Part shown: positions 17,513 to 25,558 of the stretch, in pieces
How the letters are laid out: the number at the start of each line of letters is the position of its first letter
Numbering within the stretch: position 1 is the first letter of the stretch
Position numbers and translations under genes: made by a program
The notes under the pieces: model-generated
The model's input: the letters and a program-made list of their open reading frames with translations, nothing else
Told to the model about the DNA's origin: nothing
The model's database searches: none
Assembly (NCBI GenBank): GCA_026014745.1
Contig: JAOZHS010000001.1
Coordinates: forward strand, 1,178,001-1,242,000
Length of the DNA stretch: 64,000 bases
Direction of reading: 5' to 3'
Source: Candidatus Bathyarchaeota archaeon
GTDB taxonomy: Archaea; Thermoproteota; Bathyarchaeia; Bathyarchaeales; Bathycorpusculaceae

Positions 17513-18091
17513 TTGAAATACAAGAGTCTGCACCAAACAGCAAAAGAAATAGACAACCTAATAGACGCAACCTTACCTGCTAAAACCGCGCCTTTCCCGC
17601 CACAAGAAGAAGTAAAAAAATTGGTTTCGTGGTTGTTTCCCGATCTGTATCTAAAAAGTTCGGGGTGGCACAAACTCGTTTTTGGGTTCCGCTCACAAAA
17701 CCAAAAAGTAGTCCTAAAAGTGGGCTCAAAGAAAACAATTGAAAATGACCATCGCGCCTACAAACGCGTCCCCGAAGCTATACGTCATCAACTTTTCGCC
17801 CGCATCTTTTGGCACACAAAATATTGCCTGCTCCAACAATACGGCTACCCCGCTCATGTATCGCAGGCTCAGTTGACGCGAATTCGGCTGATTGTTTATC
17901 GCTATGGGCTCTCTGATGTTAAAGCTGAAAACCTAAAAAACGTTGACGGTTCTCTGAAAATAATCGATGCAAACGTCAATCGTATTCCGTTGCCTACTGT
18001 GGCTCGGAAACTTGATGAGGTTAAACCAAAGTTGCCCAAGCAGTTGGTTAATGTAATCAAGAAGGTTACGCGGATGAGTTCAGACAGATAA
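17513..18091 (+). CDS. Reduced protein-kinase-fold protein
   Basis: 192 aa. A strand with KVVLKVGSKK resembles the ATP-lysine strand of kinases, YGLSDVKAENLK resembles the catalytic loop (HxDLKxxN; His replaced by Ser, Asp and Asn kept) and LKIIDANV the DFG strand. It lacks most of the glycine loop and the C-lobe helices after DFG, so it is shorter than the usual 250-300 aa kinase domain. It could be a degenerate or minimal kinase-like protein, related in style to bud32/RIO-like or phosphotransferase folds. TTG start at 17513. Confidence 0.6.
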   Translation: MKYKSLHQTAKEIDNLIDATLPAKTAPFPPQEEVKKLVSWLFPDLYLKSSGWHKLVFGFRSQNQKVVLKVGSKKTIENDHRAYKRVPEAIRHQLFARIFWHTKYCLLQQYGYPAHVSQAQLTRIRLIVYRYGLSDVKAENLKNVDGSLKIIDANVNRIPLPTVARKLDEVKPKLPKQLVNVIKKVTRMSSDR

Positions 18092-18235
18092 AACAACTGA
18101 AGCATGTTTTGGACCTGATTTTTGCTTTGGGCAAATATGTGACAAATATGTACAAACTTGCTCTGAGGGGTCAACGGGAAATTTCATTAAACAAATGCAG
18201 AAAGCATATCAGACCAAAAAACAAAATACACCACA

Positions 18236-19579
18236 ATGACTACAGCCACAACCGCCACCAGCAACACAAGTAACCCTAACAATTGGCTAGTGGATTTTAT
18301 AAAAAACGTTAACCACTCTGCACTTGACCAGCAGCGCATAACCACACGCAATGAGAGCAGCCTCTGCGTTATCTGTAAGGGAGCCCGTTTCTTATGCGGT
18401 AAAACCCGATGCCCCATAATGGTGAAAGTCAACACCTTTCTCAAAACCGTACCTCTCATGTCCACCGAAGACATTGATGGTATGTCCCCGCCCAGCGTCT
18501 TCATCGGTCGAATAGGTTACCCAAACGTTTACGCTGGCCCCCTTGTGCCCCCAGTGCACGAAGACACTGCCATCTATGACTTGCCTGAGCGTTGGTTTGG
18601 GAAATCTATGGATGAAATTGTAGGGTTCCGAAGCCTTCTGGTCCGCGGAAAACACCGCGTTAACGTGACAAAGATGGGGGAAGCAGGCAAGATTTTGGAG
18701 CAGACCCGCGAGTTAGCCTTAGTTGACACAAGCGTAGACATCGAACTCAACCTCACCAAAAAACCCCGCGGCTCCATCTATCTTGATGATGACGTGCAGC
18801 CCTTTGGTCCATCAGCGCCCATACGTGACCTCCGCGTGGGCAACGCACGCTACGATGACAAAATCGAGAAAGCCTATTACGATACGGATTTGCTGGCAAC
18901 CAATGCTGTAGTTGAGTTGTATAGCCGCGGCGTTATGGTTTCAAAGATTCAAAAAGCATTTAGCGTCGGCGCGTTTGGGGTGGAAAAAAATAGGCGACTG
19001 GTTCCAACACGCTGGAGCATAACAGCCGTAGACGACATTATTAGCAAAAACCTTGTGCAGAAGGTCAAAACCTTCCCCGAAATCAACGAATACCGCGTGT
19101 ACGAATCCATCTATCTTGATAACGTGTTTGAGATTCTGATGATTCCGGGACAGTGGAGTTACGAGTCGATGGAGGCATGGTACCCCGGCACAGTCTGGAA
19201 CCCTGCAGGCTCTAACGTCGCCATCTTTAGTGACTGGGAAGGAAATAATGGACGCACAACCTACGCCTCAATCGGCGGCTGCTACTATAGCGCACGTTTA
19301 GCCATCTGTGAGCAACTCCAAAAAGAACGGCGCCAAGGAACCGCAATCGTTCTACGCGAAGCACGCCCCGGCTACATTATGCCCATTGGCGTCTGGCAAG
19401 TCCGCGAAAACGTCCGCAACGCCATGAAACAAAAACCCTACAAATTCAACACGCTCGCGGCTGCATTGCAGTTTTTAAGCGGAAAATTCGAGATACCCCT
19501 GCAAAGATGGATAACGCAAAGCGAGTTGCTAAAGAGGGCGCTTTTCCAAAAGAAAATCAGCGACTTCTTCAGTGGATAG
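18236..19579 (+). CDS. nreA: DNA repair protein NreA
   Basis: 447 aa matching the archaeal Nre family (DUF650/DUF651 halves). An N-terminal zinc finger, CVICKGARFLCGKTRC, is followed by the conserved VFIGRIGYPNVYAGP segment and by a long second half including ELYSRGVMVSKIQKAFSVG. The last residues contain QKKISDFF (Q438 ... F444 F445), a canonical PCNA-binding PIP box, known in NreA. The family is linked to repair of DNA damage after mitomycin C or UV in archaea. The ATG at 18236 is plausible. Nearly contiguous with the coiled-coil gene downstream. Confidence 0.93.
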   Translation: MTTATTATSNTSNPNNWLVDFIKNVNHSALDQQRITTRNESSLCVICKGARFLCGKTRCPIMVKVNTFLKTVPLMSTEDIDGMSPPSVFIGRIGYPNVYAGPLVPPVHEDTAIYDLPERWFGKSMDEIVGFRSLLVRGKHRVNVTKMGEAGKILEQTRELALVDTSVDIELNLTKKPRGSIYLDDDVQPFGPSAPIRDLRVGNARYDDKIEKAYYDTDLLATNAVVELYSRGVMVSKIQKAFSVGAFGVEKNRRLVPTRWSITAVDDIISKNLVQKVKTFPEINEYRVYESIYLDNVFEILMIPGQWSYESMEAWYPGTVWNPAGSNVAIFSDWEGNNGRTTYASIGGCYYSARLAICEQLQKERRQGTAIVLREARPGYIMPIGVWQVRENVRNAMKQKPYKFNTLAAALQFLSGKFEIPLQRWITQSELLKRALFQKKISDFFSG

Positions 19580-19626
19580 ACAAAAAATTAAAGAAGCAAC
19601 CGACCAATACTTGAGCAGTAACGGCT

Positions 19627-21240
19627 ATGTTTAGTTTAACGGTTAAACGGTTCAGTTTACCCTTCTGGAACCCAAAACAAAACGAATCCGATGTGGAGGC
19701 AGCTGCGGTGTTTGCTGTGGCTGAACTTGAGCGGAGCAAGGGCAGCGGGTTTTTGAAAAAGCAACCCACCGAACGCCTTGCCTACCTTGCTAAGGTTGCC
19801 TATCCACTGTGGCTGTTTCCCAGAAATGGCGCGGTCTACGTTTTTGATGCCCTTGACGGAGCCGATTACAAGTTGGGTTATCTTGAGACGCCCCCCGCTA
19901 AAGCCTTCGAAGAAAGCCTTGAAGCAAGTAGCCAACCTCGAGAGAACTATATGGCGTTTCTGGTTGACCACGCGAATTATTTTGCTAATCCAAAAGAGAA
20001 AGTCTTAACGCTTCACGGTTTACTTGCTGCTCCAGAGTTTTTAGAAGAGTTTAACGTTTATCGCAAAGAAGCATCAGAAATAGCCGTACCTGCAAATGTG
20101 GGGTGGCTTTTGCCGATACTTGATGAACCAACGGTCACTGCTACATTAAACGACTTGGAGACTCTGAGGGAATATTTACGGGAAGATACCCAGAGACTCC
20201 CCGAATGCGCACGGAGCATCAACAAAACCACGGCGCAGTACCTAAGTGAACTAGATTATGAAGCGGCAGCGGCTGTGGAAGAGATTGACGCCAAAATCAG
20301 AGCGCAAGAGGAGCTGACTAATCCCCAAATCGCCAAACTGAACAAGGATTACAAACGCAAAATTGACGACTTAACCGACAGCTTTGACCAAGAACTTGAT
20401 AGATTGGCTAAGCAAAAGACAAAAACTGAGAACGCCATCAGGGATACTGAGGCGGAAATTAGTGCGTACGAGCGCGAGGCAAAGGCGCATTCTAAGAAGG
20501 GGCATGCTGGTTATGAAAAGCATTGGAAAGAAAAAGCAAAGATAACTAACAAGGAGCTGGGGAACCTCAAGAAGGCCCATAAAAAGTTGGATGACGCCGT
20601 CAAGAAGGTTTCAGCTCAGAAATCTAAGAGCATCGCCAAGCTGTATGCTGAGTTGGATGAGGAAGTAAAGTTAGCTCGGCAGCCCCTGCTTCAACTCGAA
20701 ATCAACCGCGAAGCCAAAACCCGAACATTCAAAGAACAAACCCAACGGCTACTTGCCCTTGAAAAACCCGTACTTGAAGGGCTAAGCCAAACCATAAAGC
20801 TACGTGGCGCAGTAAACGCAAACTTTGAAGCCCTTACCCTCAAAGACGCCCAACTAAAAACAACTAGCCTAATCTATGTGTCCTTCTACGTTGCATGTTA
20901 CGAAGCGGGATTAAACCGCCGCTATCTCACCATGCCTCCCGCAACATTAGCGAACGTTAATTTTTCATCCAAACTCAAAAACGCACTGGGCATGTCAAAA
21001 ACCAAAAACATGCTAACTCCACGTTTCTCAACCCTTGCTGAAATAATCCGAAAAGTCGACAACCACGTTAAACAAAACAGTGCCTTTGAAACGCAGCTGT
21101 TCACTTTGAGCCAAAAAAATAATCTTTTAGATAATCGCGCCTTCTTTGAGAATGCGTCGCGGGGCTTAGATTATCTTCTGTATCAGGGGTGGCTGTCTGA
21201 GCGTGAAAAAGAATATTTGGGCAACCGCTTAGTGTCGTAG
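19627..21240 (+). CDS. Coiled-coil protein downstream of nreA, family not recognised
   Basis: 537 aa. The N-terminal 170 residues are globular, the middle (about 190-400) is a long charged heptad region (repeats such as KLNKDYKRKIDDLTDSFDQEL and KEKAKITNKELGNLKKAHKK), and the C-terminal 150 residues are again globular. Two globular ends on a coiled coil are reminiscent of SMC/Rad50-like accessory proteins, but no ATPase motif is present. It starts 48 nt after nreA and probably shares its transcript, which suggests a DNA-related role (inference). See the note on a possible extended N-terminus in another frame. Confidence 0.7.
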   Translation: MFSLTVKRFSLPFWNPKQNESDVEAAAVFAVAELERSKGSGFLKKQPTERLAYLAKVAYPLWLFPRNGAVYVFDALDGADYKLGYLETPPAKAFEESLEASSQPRENYMAFLVDHANYFANPKEKVLTLHGLLAAPEFLEEFNVYRKEASEIAVPANVGWLLPILDEPTVTATLNDLETLREYLREDTQRLPECARSINKTTAQYLSELDYEAAAAVEEIDAKIRAQEELTNPQIAKLNKDYKRKIDDLTDSFDQELDRLAKQKTKTENAIRDTEAEISAYEREAKAHSKKGHAGYEKHWKEKAKITNKELGNLKKAHKKLDDAVKKVSAQKSKSIAKLYAELDEEVKLARQPLLQLEINREAKTRTFKEQTQRLLALEKPVLEGLSQTIKLRGAVNANFEALTLKDAQLKTTSLIYVSFYVACYEAGLNRRYLTMPPATLANVNFSSKLKNALGMSKTKNMLTPRFSTLAEIIRKVDNHVKQNSAFETQLFTLSQKNNLLDNRAFFENASRGLDYLLYQGWLSEREKEYLGNRLVS

Positions 21241-21290
21241 TGCTGAGTCGGCTTCTCGATAGGGTTATTGGATACTAAAAACATTAGAGT

Positions 21291-21716
21291 ATGAGCGCAA
21301 TGAAGAAATATACTGGAAAAACCTCAACAGCCATAATCCCCTACCCAAACAACCAAATCCTGCTTATCAAACGTAAAACCCGCCCCTTCGTGGGATACTG
21401 GGCACTACCCGGCGGCAGAATGGACCCCGAAGAACTCATAGAACAAACCGTCATCCGAGAAGTCAAAGAAGAAACTGGGCTCGACGCCGAAATCGTCTGC
21501 AAAGTCGGCGAATACGTTGAACGCGGCATAAAAGACGACATCGACTACGAATATTACCCCACCTGCTTTGTAGTTAAGCCCACCGGGGGCGAACTAAGAA
21601 AGCAGGACAGCGAAATCCAAGAAATGCAACTTTTTAGCCTTGACAGGTTGCCGACTCCGTTGGCTTTTGAGCATGAAAGGATGCTAAACGATTACCGTCA
21701 ACAGAAGCAGCTATAG
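21291..21716 (+). CDS. Nudix hydrolase, ADP-ribose-type
   Basis: 141 aa with a perfect Nudix box G-x5-E-x7-REVKEETGL in GGRMDPEELIEQTVIREV (starting near residue 40). The layout, with IIPYPNNQILLIKRKTRPFVGYWALPGG before the box, is that of ADP-ribose or 8-oxo-type nucleoside diphosphate hydrolases. Cytosolic, Mg-dependent, housecleaning role. Convergent with the TackOD1 gene. The exact substrate is not determinable. Confidence 0.9.
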   Translation: MSAMKKYTGKTSTAIIPYPNNQILLIKRKTRPFVGYWALPGGRMDPEELIEQTVIREVKEETGLDAEIVCKVGEYVERGIKDDIDYEYYPTCFVVKPTGGELRKQDSEIQEMQLFSLDRLPTPLAFEHERMLNDYRQQKQL

Positions 21717-21741
21717 GCGTAAAAATAGACGTAGTGATGGG

Positions 21742-23259
21742 TCAGGTTTTTTCTAAGGTGTTTTTAGGCAGCTTGGGTATTTTCGAGTTGGCTAAGGCTT
21801 CCTCGATGGTTTTGCCTTCGCTTACTTTCATATTGTAGGCAGCGGCGTAGTTGCGTGCGTTTTCTGTTAAGTTGGGAATCACAAATATCAGTGCGTCGCA
21901 GTCGACGTCGTTTATCATACCGTAGATGCGTGTCATCTCTTCGAGGTCAACGGGTTTGCTTGATATCAGGACTTGGATGACCGTGTTGCCGTTGTCTCGG
22001 CGAAGAACCGAACCCGTCAACACGCCACGTCTAGGCTCAACCCAACCCACTTTTCCTAGCAACAAGATATCAAAGAGATGCTGCGTTCCTGAGCGTCCAC
22101 TTACAAACGCGGGTGCCACAAAAGTGTAGCCTAACGCTTTGAAGAAGTTGGTGACAGCTTCGATGGGTTTTATCTGCTTTAGGTTCTTGGCGGGATTCTC
22201 AGCGTTGGGACTGTACTTGTAGAGGAGTAGTTCTGGTTCCTCGTCTAACTGCGCTGTTGCGCCGCAGTCGTCACATTTTATAACCAGCAAGGGGTCGCCG
22301 CTTCTGATATTGCAGCTAAGACACGTGTATGCTGGCGGCAGTATGCGGTAGTCGGAGCCGATGAGTTGAAGTTTACCTTTACACTTAGGGCAAATTAAAT
22401 CGCCGTTAGCGGATTCAAAGGCTGCTTGACGGTCCACGACGCCGCAGTCAAGGTGCTCGATTAAGCCTTCTTTACGGAGCCGTAGCGACATGCATTCAGG
22501 GCATAGTTTTTTAACTCTAACATTTGCAGAGCCACAAGCCATACAAATAATCACTTTATCGACAAGTTGAGCTTTAAGCATACCCTTGCGGACCAATGAA
22601 TCGAGGGCTTGCCGCATGCGTTTGGTTTCCCAATCTAACTGCGGAACGCCATCAAAACCATAGCCTTCCATCTTGCAGGCGCTTACAACTGGACTAATTT
22701 GGGTGACTTTACCATAGAGGAAAAGCTCCATGATAACCTGTTCGTCTTCAAGCAAGCATTGATCGGTAAATTCGGGTTCTGGCTCTTTGGATAGCAGCAT
22801 GATGTCTGTTCCGTTTTGGTTTTCGGTTTTGTTCAAGATTTTGTTAACAGATGCAGCTATGTCTTGTTTATTCTCGGAGCAATTAGCCTGTTTTTGTTTT
22901 TGGTGAGTTTGGTATTGGACGACTTGGAATGCTGAACCAAAACCAAGCGCTAAGGCTGCCTCAAATGTGCAAATCAAAACCAGCGCTACAGCGAAAGCTA
23001 AGTTGCTGCCTAACATGTTAAAGACTGGTAGGGCGCCTAAGTCGTAGTATAATTCGGAAAAGAAATTCAGGTTTGCTATACTTGAACTGTAAACCACTGC
23101 GGGAACCGCTAACCCCACCCCTGCAGCTGAAGCGAAAGTGGCTAACACAATGATTTTGCGGTTGACTGTTTTTAGGGGAGCTAACTCGAAAAGGACGCCT
23201 AAGATGCATCCGACGGTTAGCGCGAATAGTGGCGCGACGAATGAGAGTGTTGAAGTTAT
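21742..23259 (-). CDS. Membrane protein with TackOD1-like zinc domain and restriction-endonuclease-like C-terminus, probable ATA start
   Basis: About 505 aa if started at the ATA at 23259-23257; the first conventional start is GTG at 23148. The upstream 37 codons continue the hydrophobic region (APLFALTVGCILGVLFELAP), so they are probably real. Two or three N-terminal helices are followed by a linker, a winged-helix-like segment and a zinc domain with CMACGSANV ... CPEC ... HLDCG ... CPKC ... CLSC ... CDDC, matching TackOD1 of TACK archaea. The C-terminal 150 residues (HLFDILLLGKVG ... VIQVLISSKPVDLEEM ... ALIFVIPNLTENA) look like a restriction-endonuclease fold without a full ExK site. Likely a membrane-tethered sensor or signalling protein. 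Confidence 0.72.
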   Translation of the reverse strand: MTSTLSFVAPLFALTVGCILGVLFELAPLKTVNRKIIVLATFASAAGVGLAVPAVVYSSSIANLNFFSELYYDLGALPVFNMLGSNLAFAVALVLICTFEAALALGFGSAFQVVQYQTHQKQKQANCSENKQDIAASVNKILNKTENQNGTDIMLLSKEPEPEFTDQCLLEDEQVIMELFLYGKVTQISPVVSACKMEGYGFDGVPQLDWETKRMRQALDSLVRKGMLKAQLVDKVIICMACGSANVRVKKLCPECMSLRLRKEGLIEHLDCGVVDRQAAFESANGDLICPKCKGKLQLIGSDYRILPPAYTCLSCNIRSGDPLLVIKCDDCGATAQLDEEPELLLYKYSPNAENPAKNLKQIKPIEAVTNFFKALGYTFVAPAFVSGRSGTQHLFDILLLGKVGWVEPRRGVLTGSVLRRDNGNTVIQVLISSKPVDLEEMTRIYGMINDVDCDALIFVIPNLTENARNYAAAYNMKVSEGKTIEEALANSKIPKLPKNTLEKT

Positions 23260-23360
23260 AGCGGGTCACCTTTTATTTTGTTTTGAGCCTTCGACATGTA
23301 GACGACGGCAATGCCAATCCATGCGGATTAAACAGCAACAGTAGGGCTCACTTTGGACAT
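23256..23360 (-). pseudogene. Possible small single-helix protein gene with internal TAA
   Basis: Starting at ATG 23360, the frame reads MSKVSPTVAV, then TAA, then SAWIGIAVVYMSKAQNKIKG and DPL, ending in TAA at 23258-23256. The part after the internal stop looks like a membrane helix with a basic tail, so the ORF may be a broken or mis-assembled 34-codon gene. Its terminal TAA overlaps the ATA start of the next gene as ATAA. Evidence is limited to this reading. Confidence 0.3.
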
Positions 23361-23518
23361 AAGCATTTTTGAGAACCATGATTAACAAAACTTATCAAAA
23401 ATTATTTTCAAGCATGAAAAGAAAACCTGACAAAGCTTTTTGGCTCTAGGAACTCAAATTCTCAAACCACAATAAAAAATGAAAAATAAAGAAAAGGTGC
23501 CTAAGCACCCTTAGCTGC

Positions 23519-24466
23519 TTATCTCGTGTTTTTGGGGTTTGGGGGTGGAATTGGCGCAGGGATTATGGTGGCTTTAGCGAGGTTCTCTTGTTCATTGAGG
23601 ATTAAGGATATTGCTTTTCCTTCTGGCACAATGATTTTAGAGTTGTTCTGTAGTGACGCTGAAATGGTCTCGAGTTGCTTGAACACGACTGCGCTGTCTT
23701 TGAAGTAGGTGGTTAAGGCTTCGTTGCGTAGTTTAGTTGCTTGGGCGTCTCCTTCCGCGATGGCTATGGTTGCCGTTTTCTGTCCTTCTGCTTGCAAAAT
23801 CGCCGCCTGCTTCATACCCTCCGCCACTTGGATTGCCGCGTTCTTCTGTCCGCTGGCTAAGGTGGCTTGGGCAATGGCGGTTTTCTCAGCTGCCTGCCGC
23901 TCGTTGTCTGCACGTAAAACCGACTCCATGGAACTCATTAGCCCTTTGGGTGGCTCTAAGTCTTTGATTTCGGCGCGTACGATTTCGATGCCCCAATCTT
24001 TTGTTTGTTCGTCGAGGGCTTCTTTGAGTTTGGCGTTAATTATGGGTCGGCTTGTGTTGGCAACAGCCATATCCATGCCGCCGATGATGTCACGCAATAC
24101 TGTTCGCGCTAAAGTGTCGATTTGGCTTTCGTAGTTAGCTACGAAATATTGAGACGATTTAACATCTTTCTCGTCGGGCTTAACCCGATAGAAAACCACG
24201 GCGTCGACACCCATGAATACTTTGTCTTTGGTGATTACGTCTTGTCGTTGTACGCCAGTCATGTTTTCGGTAATGTTGACTTTTATTATGCGGTCAACAA
24301 AGGGCACCAAAAAAGTGATGCCTGAATCTACAAACCGATAATATTTGCCTAGCCGCTCAACCAAGCCTTTCTCGGTTGGACGGACAATGCGAAGCGAAGA
24401 TACAGCGACATAGACGACTATGACGATGGGTACGACTATTGCTAAGATTGTAAATATATCTACCAT
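23519..24466 (-). CDS. SPFH/Band 7 domain membrane protein (stomatin-like)
   Basis: 315 aa from ATG 24466, preceded by GGGGAGAGAG; an upstream start at 24559 is unlikely. One N-terminal membrane helix (about 5-25) is followed by the Band 7 domain: IVRPTEKGLVERLGKYYR, DVITKDKVFMGVDAVVFYRV and TLARTVLRDIIGGMDMA are family hallmarks. A coiled-coil of Ala/Glu repeats follows, and a short Pro-rich tail. Family members oligomerise in membrane microdomains and often pair with an NfeD protein; none is encoded beside it. Confidence 0.92.
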   Translation of the reverse strand: MVDIFTILAIVVPIVIVVYVAVSSLRIVRPTEKGLVERLGKYYRFVDSGITFLVPFVDRIIKVNITENMTGVQRQDVITKDKVFMGVDAVVFYRVKPDEKDVKSSQYFVANYESQIDTLARTVLRDIIGGMDMAVANTSRPIINAKLKEALDEQTKDWGIEIVRAEIKDLEPPKGLMSSMESVLRADNERQAAEKTAIAQATLASGQKNAAIQVAEGMKQAAILQAEGQKTATIAIAEGDAQATKLRNEALTTYFKDSAVVFKQLETISASLQNNSKIIVPEGKAISLILNEQENLAKATIIPAPIPPPNPKNTR

Positions 24467-24626
24467 ATTATCTCTCTCCCCTAAAGGATTCTTCATCTTA
24501 TGCATACGGTGGGCACATTTAAAATTTGTTATTAGAACAACAAAACAGCCAGCAACCAATAATTATTTGATGCAAAAATACCGAACCAACGGTCACTATG
24601 AACCAAACGGTACCGTATAAGAACAC

Positions 24627-25454
24627 TTAGCCCAACTTGATTTCATAATCAAATGCAGAAGTCTGAGGGCTTAGGACATAAGCCATACCCGCCCACGCAA
24701 ACCGATTCTGGACCCTCTCACGACCACAAAAAAACTGTGCCCCCTCCCGCTGACTCATAGCAAAAGATAAACCAAAATCGACAGTTGAAAAACAGCCCCG
24801 CCCCGACGTAACTTTGGACCAGCCCCCCACAGTGGAGTCATCCTGATGACTACCCTCGCCATCTTGAAAATTTACGAAGAAGTCTGCACCTTGTTCATTT
24901 AAAAAAATTATTTCTCGGCAACCCTTCTGTTCAACAGAGGACACGTCAGCGTTTATTTTGATATTGCCCGGTTCAAGATGGTATGTAACAGTGATTTCGC
25001 CTTGCGAAGAGGCTTCAACGAAACAAGTCTTTATCCCCAAGGTTTTTCTTAGCATCATAACATAGTTGAAAAGAGAACTTGACTTCTTTTGGTTCAAGTA
25101 AGAGACCTCAAAAGCTCTGTGAAATACGCGGTAAACAGCGTTGTTGATGAACATGCCTTTTAGCTGTTTTTCTGACACCACATTTAAGCTGAAAACCTTA
25201 CGAATAATTGTCTCCTTGGCGTCTTGCTGCTCCAAAAAGACTGCGGCTTTACTGGAAAAAAAGGTTTTGTCAGCGTATTTTACTACTGGGACACCAAAAC
25301 CTGCGCCCTCCTCCACTAACTCGACGCCCCTATATACCAAGATTAACCCTTTTTGCAGTGCGGCAATTTCAAGGTTTTCTGGCCGATTGTCCGGGTAGAG
25401 TCTAATGCTTAGGTTTTGGTCAACTTGAAAAGTATACGGCTTCTCCAGTCTTAT
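24627..25454 (-). CDS. Protein of unknown family, probable ATA start
   Basis: About 275 aa. The frame extends from ATA 25454-25452 (GGTGG at 25466-25462, 7-nt spacing) through (M)RLEKPYTFQVDQNLSIR to the C-terminus; the first conventional start, TTG 25340, would drop the first 38 residues including this compact beta-rich beginning. The protein is soluble, mixed alpha/beta, with no signal peptide; the C-terminal half contains several short beta strands (KINADVSSVEQKG, GADFFVNFQDGEG). No family recognised. A CTG at 25448 is a second non-standard option. Confidence 0.55.
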   Translation of the reverse strand: MRLEKPYTFQVDQNLSIRLYPDNRPENLEIAALQKGLILVYRGVELVEEGAGFGVPVVKYADKTFFSSKAAVFLEQQDAKETIIRKVFSLNVVSEKQLKGMFINNAVYRVFHRAFEVSYLNQKKSSSLFNYVMMLRKTLGIKTCFVEASSQGEITVTYHLEPGNIKINADVSSVEQKGCREIIFLNEQGADFFVNFQDGEGSHQDDSTVGGWSKVTSGRGCFSTVDFGLSFAMSQREGAQFFCGRERVQNRFAWAGMAYVLSPQTSAFDYEIKLG

Positions 25455-25558
25455 CTAAATTCCACCAAAAACTTTAGCGCTTCTAAAGACGGTGCTTTGC
25501 TGTTTGGCAAAGTCTATCTTTAGGCAACAACAAAGTAGTAGATAGGAGGATTTAATCC

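Noticed and set aside
23018-23269. GTG-started 83-aa frame overlapping the TackOD1 gene start
   Set aside because: It is Arg/Ser-rich and runs in another frame of a hydrophobic coding region, so it is a shadow.
23328-23331. Internal TAA as recoded stop in the small ORF
   Set aside because: TAA ends many other genes here, so reassignment is excluded; no selenocysteine-type context was seen.
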